From contig CAMLKF010000056.1 of assembly GCA_946480575.1 (NCBI GenBank), positions 1 to 11,115 of the forward strand: a stretch of 11,115 nucleotides of DNA, in the 5' to 3' direction. The notes below the pieces were generated by a model, which saw only the letters and a program-made list of their open reading frames with translations, had not been told where the DNA came from and did no database searches. The first letter of the stretch is position 1, and every line of letters starts with the position of its first letter. Positions 6,120 through 11,115 of the stretch are shown here, one piece after another. The position numbers were made by a program, and so were the translations under genes. This DNA is from an uncultured Nitrososphaera sp. Lineage in GTDB: Archaea > Thermoproteota > Nitrososphaeria > Nitrososphaerales > Nitrososphaeraceae.

Positions 6120-6266
6120 TGTTTCGTTTCTGTGGCCGCTGGCGCAGTACCATGTCCCTTTGACGTTGCCCTAGCGGTTGATCATCAAGTCATGCTCCCT
6201 GGCCTGCGAGCTGGCGCAGACTTTGCACGTGAGGGCTATGCCCAGTGCCGGGATCCGGAGCAGCGC
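6114..6266 (-). pseudogene. Relic of a small zinc-ribbon-like protein
   Basis: The minus strand from about 6266 reads ALLRIPALGIALTCKVCASS, then QAREHDLMINR, then TAG at 6173-6171, then GNVKGTWYCASGHRNETS to TAG 6116-6114. CKVC, the HDLMIN stretch and YCASGH form a plausible two-half zinc site interrupted by one stop. There is no usable start codon in this frame. It therefore looks like a small zinc-binding protein gene inactivated by a nonsense change and loss of its start, though a chance pattern cannot be ruled out. A TATA-like CTTATATTT on the minus strand near 6281-6290 sits at promoter distance. No function beyond metal binding is inferred. Confidence 0.33.
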
Positions 6267-6337
6267 ATATGTACATATGAAATATAAGAAATCCTGCAAG
6301 AAAAAGTTTTAGGGCCAAGCCGGCGTGTACTTCCCTT

Positions 6338-6664
6338 ATCAGGGACAGAAAAAAATCGCGCAAGAAAGAGCGGCCGGCAAACGAGGTCTCGGAAGACGAC
6401 ATCAATGCTCTACTGGATGCCATCAAGAGCTTTGAAGGCTACCCGAAACTGAAGGACCTTGGCAGGATGCTGCCGTCGCTGACTCCTCTGCAGGTAAATG
6501 TCATAATACGCTACCTTGAGAGGTCCAGGGCGATAGTCATAGATACCGAAGGCTACATCACTTGGGTGCGCAAAGAACTGCCTGATCAGCTGACGCTTGG
6601 CGAAGTCGCCAACATGAGCAGCGAGTTCCGCAAGTATCTTGAGCAACAAAGGCAAGATGGTTAA
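6338..6664 (+). CDS. Winged-helix-like small protein, start codon unclear
   Basis: The coherent protein ends at TAA 6662-6664 and contains DDINALLDAIKSFEGYPKL, then MLPSLTPLQVNVIIRYLERS, RAIVIDTEGYITWVRKELPD and EVANMSSEFRKYLEQQ. Helix, helix and a beta hairpin ending in GYITWV suggest a winged-helix DNA-binding fold, hence a possible transcription regulator. The first in-frame ATG is at 6467 (65 residues), but it would remove about 43 upstream residues that read as good coding sequence. I therefore place the likely N-terminus near ATC 6338 (IRDRKKSRKKERPANE), where an ATG would be expected. No ATG, GTG or TTG exists in frame between the stop at 6278-6280 and 6467. The gene may use a non-standard start, start at 6467, or have lost its start. 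AATATAAG at 6281-6288 is a possible TATA box. Confidence 0.5.
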   Translation: MRDRKKSRKKERPANEVSEDDINALLDAIKSFEGYPKLKDLGRMLPSLTPLQVNVIIRYLERSRAIVIDTEGYITWVRKELPDQLTLGEVANMSSEFRKYLEQQRQDG

Positions 6665-6729
6665 AACATTCTACTGTACCACTATTTCATCTTATTTTTA
6701 TGAATCTGCGCCTTGTAACTTAACAGCAT

Positions 6730-6989
6730 ATGAAGTATCATCGCGGCAGAGCTGACGTTGTTGCGACGATTCTAGATGCGGCAAAAATGGTGGCGCTACA
6801 AAGACCAAGATAATGTATGTACAAGGCGCACCTTTCCTACGCGCAGCTAAAGGAATACCTGTCGGTGCTGGTGGAGAATGGGCTGCTGGGGTAGCGGGAA
6901 GGCGAACTGAAATAAAGATGACTGACAAGGGACTCTGCTTTATGAGAACCTACGACGAGGCCGGCGAAATGGTCTCTCCGGAGGCATAA
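6730..6989 (+). pseudogene. Broken winged-helix transcription regulator (HTH_45-like)
   Basis: Spliced across frames this reads MKYHRGRADVVATILDAA, NGGATKTKIMY, KAHLSYAQLKEYLSVLVENG, REGELK, MTDKGLCFMRTYDEAGEM, to TAA 6987-6989. That is the layout of the short archaeal winged-helix regulators (first helix, KTKIMYKA-LSYAQLKEYL recognition region, wing, TDKGLCF helix), which are abundant in this group. The lesions can be read individually: two extra A in the A-run at 6779-6783, a tandem TGTA duplication at about 6813-6820, a TAG at 6892-6894 where Tyr is expected, and one missing base near 6913. With four independent lesions it cannot make a protein. It ends 64 bp before the NAD(P)H-hydrate epimerase gene. 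Confidence 0.8.
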
Positions 6990-7025
6990 CAATAAAATCT
7001 TAATCTTTTTCTATTCCGTCAATAG

Positions 7026-7032
7026 TTTTTAT
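7026..7032 (+). promoter_or_regulatory. Possible TATA box of the nnrE operon
   Basis: TTTTTAT centred about 25 bp before GTG 7054 would give a leaderless mRNA starting at that codon, supporting this start. A second A/T-rich box (AATAAAATC, about 6990-6998) is an alternative. Confidence 0.3.
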
Positions 7033-7053
7033 GTTGGCGGCGCAGACCCTCAG

Positions 7054-7734
7054 GTGTTGAAGAAGGCCGCCATCACATCAGATCAGATGTACAAGATCGA
7101 AGAGAACGGCCACTCTGTCCTTGGCATGAGCCGGTATTTGATGATGGAAAACGCCGGCCACGGCGCGGCAGACTTTATCGCCGGCAAGTTCAAAAAACTA
7201 AAGAACAGGCAAGTAGTCGCGGTGTGCGGCACCGGCAACAATGGGGGCGACGGGTTCGTGACGTCGCGCCACCTTGCAGGCTATGGCGCAAAAATAACCG
7301 TAATTTTGCTTGGCAGCCCATCTGACCTGCGGAGCGAGGAAGCGAGGCTCAACTGGGGGATAATAGAAAAGATGGACTCGATCGAGATAATATTTGGCAG
7401 AGAGCTGAGCGACGAAGTTAAAAAGCGCATAAAAAAGGCAGACATCATTCTCGACGGCATATTTGGCACAGGAATCAAGGGCAAAATCCGAGAGCCGCAC
7501 GCGTCTGCGATAGACGCGATAAACGATTCCCGGGCGTACGTCCTTGCCATCGACGTCCCGTCTGGATTTGACCCCAACACAGGCAAGAAGCATGGCGACA
7601 AGTGCATAAAGGCCGACGCCACGATTACGTTTCACCGGCTCAAGGTGGGACTTGCGAATGGGCGGAAATATACCGGGCCGGTGCGCGTTGAATGGATAGG
7701 GATACCGCCGGAGGCGGAAAAGGGAATCGTATGA
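7054..7734 (+). CDS. nnrE: NAD(P)H-hydrate epimerase (YjeF_N domain)
   Basis: The enzyme interconverts the R and S forms of damaged, hydrated NADH and NADPH so that a dehydratase can restore the cofactor. The 226 residues make one YjeF_N domain: QMYKIEENGH and MENAGHGAADF in the N-terminal helices, the glycine-rich loop GTGNNGGDGFV at 59-69, DGIFGTGIKG at 134-143, IDVPSGFDPNTG at 166-177 and ADATITFHRLKVGL at 187-200. The ADP-dependent dehydratase domain often fused C-terminally is absent, so the partner must lie elsewhere. GTG 7054 gives MLKKAAITSDQM and fits a leaderless promoter. TTG 7057 is possible. It is the first gene of a three-gene operon, and its stop overlaps the next start as ATGA at 7731-7734. 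Confidence 0.93.
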   Translation: MLKKAAITSDQMYKIEENGHSVLGMSRYLMMENAGHGAADFIAGKFKKLKNRQVVAVCGTGNNGGDGFVTSRHLAGYGAKITVILLGSPSDLRSEEARLNWGIIEKMDSIEIIFGRELSDEVKKRIKKADIILDGIFGTGIKGKIREPHASAIDAINDSRAYVLAIDVPSGFDPNTGKKHGDKCIKADATITFHRLKVGLANGRKYTGPVRVEWIGIPPEAEKGIV

Positions 7735-8360
7735 CCTACAGGGTTCTGCAAATCCCGGTTGGCCAGATGGCCAACTTTACCTACATCATCGCAGACGAAG
7801 AAAATAGCGAAGAGGCTGCCGTGATAGATCCGTCGTGGGACCTTGACAAGGTTTTCAGCGCGCTGAAAAAGAACGGCTGGAAGGCAAAATACGTCATCAA
7901 TACCCACGGCCACTTTGACCATGTCATTGGCAACGATCAGATCGCCGCAGTGACGGGCGCCAAGATAATACAGCACAAGAACTCTGGGCTTAAGAACCAC
8001 GTTAAAGTATCAGACGGCGATGTAATCGAAATAGGGAACGTCAAGCTCCGAGTGCTGCATACACCGGGCCACTCGAAGGACAGTATCTGCCTGCTGCTTG
8101 ATGGCCAGCTCGTATTCACCGGCGACACACTCTTTGTCGGCAACTGCGGCAGAACGGACCTGCCAGGCAGCGATCCGGGCGAGATGTATCACAGCTTGTT
8201 TGACGTGCTGGCAAAGCTGGACGAGACACTCACTGTATATCCAGGCCACAACTACGGCCCAATGCCGACATCGACAATAGGTCATGAAAAAAAGACAAAT
8301 TACGTGCTCCAATCAAGGACAAAGCAGGAATTTCTGGAATTCATGGCTGCTGGTGACTAG
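7731..8360 (+). CDS. Metallo-beta-lactamase-fold hydrolase (glyoxalase II / persulfide dioxygenase-like)
   Basis: A 209-residue single-domain protein. The metal-binding signature is complete: THGHFDH at 58-64 (H59, H61, D63, H64), HTPGHS at 110-115 with H114, TGDTLF at 130-135 with D132, and YPGHNYG at 170-176 with H173. The tract GNCGRTDLPGSDPGEMYHSL at 137-156 is characteristic of the glyoxalase II / ETHE1 branch, acting on thioesters such as acylglutathione analogues or on persulfides. Which substrate is used cannot be told from sequence, and since these archaea are not known to rely on glutathione another thiol is likely. The start is ATG 7731 because it overlaps the epimerase stop as ATGA and begins at the first strand. 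An earlier in-frame ATG at 7692 would lie inside the upstream gene. Confidence 0.88.
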   Translation: MTYRVLQIPVGQMANFTYIIADEENSEEAAVIDPSWDLDKVFSALKKNGWKAKYVINTHGHFDHVIGNDQIAAVTGAKIIQHKNSGLKNHVKVSDGDVIEIGNVKLRVLHTPGHSKDSICLLLDGQLVFTGDTLFVGNCGRTDLPGSDPGEMYHSLFDVLAKLDETLTVYPGHNYGPMPTSTIGHEKKTNYVLQSRTKQEFLEFMAAGD

Positions 8361-8362
8361 CT

Positions 8363-9457
8363 GTGCAAGATGTATCCACGTCAGACAGATCTGTTGTCAG
8401 GAAATTTGCAGCGAAAAAGCCGGTTTTTGTGTGCACAATTTCATATACTGCAACAAGCGAGATCCAGGGGCTCACGGTTGCAGGGGCAAACCCCGAGCTG
8501 GTGAAATACACGTCGCCGGCAGACGCGGAATTCCTCTATTACGGCCGCTGCAGGTGCATCGATTTCGTGCCGGCGACGCCTGATGGCAAGCCGACGCCAG
8601 CGCTCATCACGCGCGCCGCCCTGCAGCTGGCAGAGATCCCGCTGCTCGTGGTGGACGCCGGCGCAAAGATCAAGCCAGCGATCCCACACCTGTCATTTGG
8701 GCTCGAGCCGGGAAGAAATATCACTCAAGAAAATGCGATGGAGGAGGCAGTGGCAAGGCGCGCGTTTGACTATGGGGCTTTGCTTGGCAGGCAGCTGGCC
8801 AGAATGTCTGATATGGTAGTGATGGGCGAGAGCATACCCGGCGGCACGACAACGACGCTTGGAGTGCTTGAGGCGCTCGGAGTAGATGCACGGTTTAAGG
8901 TAAGCAGCAGCATGCCTGAGAACCCTCATGGGCTGAAGAATGGGGTCGTGGAATCAGCAATGAGGCGAGCCAGAGTGTCCTTTGGTGGCGTCAGCTCGCC
9001 TTTTGAAGCCGTCGCGCTTTTTGGCGACCCGATGATGCCGTCTGTGGCCGGGATTGCCGACGGCGTGCTGGCGTCAGGCGGCAGGGTCATGCTCGCAGGC
9101 GGCACGCAAATGGCCGCCGTCATTGCGATAATGAAGCGCATTGGCAGGCCGCTTGGGGGGCTCTGCATAGGCACTACTGCCTACGTCGCTCAGGACTCGT
9201 CCTCGGACCTGGCCGGCCTTGTCCACTCGGTGTCGCAGCAGGTGCCGGTGCTCTCGTGCGATCTGCATCTGGGCGAATCAAGCAAGCCGGGCTTACAGGC
9301 GTTTGCAAAAGGATTTGTCAAGGAGGGAGTCGGCGCAGGCGGCGCTTCGATAGTCGCCATGCTGAAGACAAGGGCCACTACTAGCAAGAAATTGATGAGG
9401 GCTATCGAAAAAGAATACGAGACCTCTATCGAGGCCGCGCAGAAATCTAAAAGTTAA
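8363..9457 (+). CDS. cobT: Archaeal CobT-type nicotinate-nucleotide phosphoribosyltransferase
   Basis: It is expected to transfer the phosphoribosyl group from nicotinate mononucleotide to the lower base (dimethylbenzimidazole) in late cobamide (vitamin B12) synthesis, a pathway found in ammonia-oxidising archaea. The 364 residues match the archaeal long form: VVDAGAKIKPAIPHL at 96-110, MGESIPGGTTTTLGVLEALG at 154-173, SFGGVSSPFEAVALFGDPM at 206-224, MLAGGTQMAAVIA at 243-255, and KEGVGAGG at 320-327. E321 is placed like the catalytic Glu of bacterial CobT, though that equivalence is inferred. The start GTG 8363 lies 2 nt after the hydrolase stop, so translation is probably coupled. The function is assigned by family, and some archaeal members of this group are annotated only as UPF0284. 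Confidence 0.87.
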   Translation: MQDVSTSDRSVVRKFAAKKPVFVCTISYTATSEIQGLTVAGANPELVKYTSPADAEFLYYGRCRCIDFVPATPDGKPTPALITRAALQLAEIPLLVVDAGAKIKPAIPHLSFGLEPGRNITQENAMEEAVARRAFDYGALLGRQLARMSDMVVMGESIPGGTTTTLGVLEALGVDARFKVSSSMPENPHGLKNGVVESAMRRARVSFGGVSSPFEAVALFGDPMMPSVAGIADGVLASGGRVMLAGGTQMAAVIAIMKRIGRPLGGLCIGTTAYVAQDSSSDLAGLVHSVSQQVPVLSCDLHLGESSKPGLQAFAKGFVKEGVGAGGASIVAMLKTRATTSKKLMRAIEKEYETSIEAAQKSKS

Positions 9458-9470
9458 TGATTTGCTCCAA

Positions 9471-9794
9471 CTAAGTGAACATCTGAGACATTATCTGTTC
9501 CTGAAGCTTGTGGAAGTACGATCTGAGGCCGATGCCGTACTCTGAATCAACGTGCTGCTGGATCGCTGCTATAAAGTATGGCGCCATCCTACTGGACACT
9601 GCCACGTAGAATTTTGTCTTGATCCTGCCGTCCTGAGATATCGCAAGCTCGCTCCTTATCTCCTCCGGAGCCAGCTGTCTGGCCTTTGAGTCAATGACGT
9701 TGTACATGCCGACAAATACTTCGGGCTTGATCCCAAGCTTGTCGTCGTCCATCATGACATGGTAGGTCGACGACACCCGTTGTTGTTTTTGCAT
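9471..9794 (-). CDS. Unrecognised 107-residue protein
   Basis: A clean frame from ATG 9794 (MQKQQRVSSTYHVMMDDDKL). A GTG one codon upstream is also possible. It continues with GIKPEVFVGMYNVIDSKARQ, LAPEEIRSELAIS, KTKFYVAVSSRMAPYFIAAI and a helical end (FHKLQEQIMSQMFT). The mix of beta stretches and amphipathic helices suggests a small soluble alpha/beta protein. No motif identifies an activity. It converges on cobT, with only 13 nt between the stops. An A/T-rich box around 9815-9823 on the minus strand lies at leaderless distance from the ATG. A lineage-specific conserved protein is the likeliest description, without a search to confirm it. Confidence 0.6.
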   Translation of the reverse strand: MQKQQRVSSTYHVMMDDDKLGIKPEVFVGMYNVIDSKARQLAPEEIRSELAISQDGRIKTKFYVAVSSRMAPYFIAAIQQHVDSEYGIGLRSYFHKLQEQIMSQMFT

Positions 9795-9857
9795 CACCCA
9801 TGAGTTTTGAATTACAGTAAAAACCGGCTATGCAAGCTCTAGCTTACTGTCTGGTCA

Positions 9858-10469
9858 TTATACCTTGATCTTTATCTTTCGTGATACGAAAGGGCTTGCG
9901 GGATCGATAAAGCGCCAGCTCTTTTCAGTTGCGCGGGTGATGCCTATTCTCGGCGTGGCAATTACTTTCCTCGGCTTTGCTTCGTGCTCAACGTGAAGCT
10001 CTGACCTTGCGTCAGTCATGTCTACGCCATTAAGTAATGAAGTAATGTTGAGTGCCTCCGTGAGCTTGCCCGGCCCCGAGGTGAGCGAAAAAGCATCCTC
10101 AACCGGCCGGAAGTGCTTCATTACGTCGATGCCCTCAACAGGTTCGATCCCGCGTATTAGGACCGCGCCAGCCCCTACCCTGTTTGCCCTTGCAGACACG
10201 TTGACGCAGAAATGGTTGCCGTACGCAAAATAGACATAAGCCCTCCCGATGTCGCCAAACATGACCATGTTTCTTGCCGTTCTGCCGATGTGCGCATGGC
10301 TTGCCGCGTCGTCGCTGTGCCCGTACGCCTCTGTTTCAACGATGATGCCCGAGAGTCTGAGAGCCCTGTCGTCCAGCTTTAGCATGCGCACCAGCTTTTT
10401 GCCTACAAGGTCGCGCGCTACCAGGTCCGTCGGCCTTGAATAGAATGAAGTGCCGGGGCAGGTAACCAT
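9858..10469 (-). CDS. 3-methyladenine (alkyladenine) DNA glycosylase, AAG/MPG family
   Basis: The enzyme removes alkylated and deaminated purines from DNA to start base-excision repair. Family hallmarks appear in order: FYSRPTDLVARDLVGKKLVR near the N-terminus, GIIVETEAYGHSDDAASHAH with the catalytic Glu (E45 of ETEAY), GRAYVYFAYGNHFCVNVSAR carrying the Tyr/Phe residues of the lesion pocket, VLIRGIEPVEG, and LTSGPGKLTEALNI. The length of 203 residues is normal for a microbial member. ATG 10469 is preferred over the GTG one codon upstream because it overlaps the TGA of the uracil-DNA glycosylase gene (TGATG), indicating translational coupling in a repair operon. The C-terminus is Lys-rich (KIKIKV). 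Identity is secure, while substrate range is not. Confidence 0.93.
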   Translation of the reverse strand: MVTCPGTSFYSRPTDLVARDLVGKKLVRMLKLDDRALRLSGIIVETEAYGHSDDAASHAHIGRTARNMVMFGDIGRAYVYFAYGNHFCVNVSARANRVGAGAVLIRGIEPVEGIDVMKHFRPVEDAFSLTSGPGKLTEALNITSLLNGVDMTDARSELHVEHEAKPRKVIATPRIGITRATEKSWRFIDPASPFVSRKIKIKV

Positions 10470-11110
10470 CACATGTAGTCCTCCAAGGAGCTCTTGCCAG
10501 CCTTATCCATCCGCTTGACTTCCCTTGCAAGCTTTTTGAGGTCGGCTTCAAGCACTGATAGGAGGCTCTTGTTGTATATGGCCGCCGCGGGGTGTATGGT
10601 CAGGAAATACTTTTGCCCAGCCTTTTCAACTATCCTGCCGCGGTTTGCAGTTATCGAGCCGCCACCCAAGAGGGAGGAATAGGCAGTCCTGCCAAGTATG
10701 CATATGACCTTTGGTCTGATAAGCGATACCTGCCTATCAAGATACGGCCTGCACGCGGCTGCCTCGTCTTCTTCCGGCACCCTGTTGTTTGGCGGCCTGC
10801 ACTTGACCGCGTTTGTGATAAATACCTGCGAGCGCTCAATGCCTGCCTTCTTGAGGAGATCGTCAAGGATCCTGCCGGCGGCACCCACAAACGGCCTGCC
10901 TTTGTCATCTTCGCTCCTACCCGGTGCCTCGCCTACAAACATTATCCTGGCCGCCAGCTGGCCTTCGCCGGAGACGGCGTTCTTTCTCGTCCTTGACAGC
11001 TTGCAGAGCGGACAGCCTCTTACCTCAGCCGCAATTTTCTCAAGTGAATCGTCGTCTGCCACAGCAGCAGCAGCAGCTGCTGCTGCCGGGGGTTTTTGCT
11101 GGGCCGCCAT
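10469..11110 (-). CDS. Family 4 (Fe-S) uracil-DNA glycosylase
   Basis: It excises uracil arising from cytosine deamination. The product has 213 residues. After an Ala-rich lead (residues 9-18) come CPLCKLSRTRKNAV at 33-46, the catalytic loop VGEAPGRSEDDKGRPFVGAA at 59-78, ITNAVKCRPPNNR at 98-110, VICILGRTA at 135-143, and the DNA-contact motif TIHPAA at 171-176. C33, C36, C104 and C120 are the likely four ligands of the [4Fe-4S] cluster typical of family 4. The Ala-rich lead is encoded by GCN repeats and is probably flexible. The start ATG 11110 is 5 nt from the window edge, so an upstream start cannot be excluded, though the domain is complete. The alkyladenine glycosylase overlaps its stop, giving a two-gene base-excision-repair operon. 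Confidence 0.93.
   Translation of the reverse strand: MAAQQKPPAAAAAAAAVADDDSLEKIAAEVRGCPLCKLSRTRKNAVSGEGQLAARIMFVGEAPGRSEDDKGRPFVGAAGRILDDLLKKAGIERSQVFITNAVKCRPPNNRVPEEDEAAACRPYLDRQVSLIRPKVICILGRTAYSSLLGGGSITANRGRIVEKAGQKYFLTIHPAAAIYNKSLLSVLEADLKKLAREVKRMDKAGKSSLEDYM
11067..11086. repeat. GCA/TGC triplet-repeat palindrome
   Basis: (GCA)3G followed by C(TGC)3 forms a perfect 20-bp palindrome within the Ala codons near the start of the uracil-DNA glycosylase gene. It can fold into a hairpin in the mRNA close to the start codon. Confidence 0.85.
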
Positions 11111-11115
11111 ATCCC

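Noticed and set aside
948..6894. In-frame TAG codons in three or more broken genes as possible pyrrolysine or stop read-through
   Set aside because: Each affected gene also has frameshifts or lacks a start, and the expected residues are Trp or Tyr, one base from TAG. Intact genes here also use TAG as a true stop (MBL hydrolase, 5767-6105 gene). Decay is simpler.
7198..7635. 145-codon minus-strand frame inside the epimerase gene
   Set aside because: The plus strand encodes a complete YjeF_N domain with all motifs, so the opposite frame is a codon-bias shadow.
1..11115. CRISPR array, tRNA or rRNA gene, insertion sequence with terminal repeats
   Set aside because: No regularly spaced repeats, cloverleaf or rRNA-like sequence, transposase frame or matching terminal inverted repeats were seen by eye. 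A covariance-model scan would be needed to exclude small RNAs.

Overview
The window looks like chromosomal DNA of an ammonia-oxidising archaeon of the Nitrososphaera type (Thaumarchaeota/Nitrososphaerota). The evidence is a roughly balanced base composition, archaeal TATA-like boxes about 25 bp ahead of several starts with almost no Shine-Dalgarno sequences, frequent GTG/TTG starts, stand-alone CheY-like receivers, a DM13-type protein, an archaeal-type CobT homologue and a family-4 (Fe-S) uracil-DNA glycosylase. The assignment rests on family knowledge and gene style. No search was run.

Left part (1 to about 4390): low gene density with many broken genes. A gene fragment leaves the left edge on the minus strand. 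It is followed by a decayed MFS-transporter tail and a membrane-anchored DM13 gene broken by a frameshift and a TAG. Intact minus-strand genes come next: RNase HI, a one-helix membrane peptide, a small secreted peptide and a 58-residue zinc-finger-like protein. Then come a multiply frameshifted CheY-like receiver, an unrecognised 113-residue protein with a structured leader, and a degraded reading frame with a TAG. Stem-loops and short tandem repeats fill the spaces.

Middle (4392-6989): an intact single-domain response regulator lies 12 nt upstream of a beta-class DNA amino-methyltransferase with no nuclease beside it, followed by an unrecognised 112-residue protein. After a tetranucleotide repeat come a zinc-ribbon-like remnant on the minus strand, a small winged-helix-like gene lacking a normal start codon, and a clearly broken winged-helix regulator whose lesions can be read individually.

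Right part (7054-11110): dense and intact. NAD(P)H-hydrate epimerase, a metallo-beta-lactamase-fold hydrolase and a CobT-like phosphoribosyltransferase form a tight plus-strand operon (ATGA overlap, then a 2-nt gap), joining nucleotide-cofactor repair, probable thioester or persulfide metabolism and cobamide synthesis. Facing it are an unrecognised 107-residue protein and a minus-strand base-excision-repair pair, family-4 UDG then alkyladenine glycosylase, with overlapping stop and start.

No new defence or mobile system can be supported. The most notable signals are at least four genes decaying side by side, an attenuator-like leader at 3664-3731, a two-hairpin element at 2079-2145, the receiver-methyltransferase pair, and the missing start codon at 6338.
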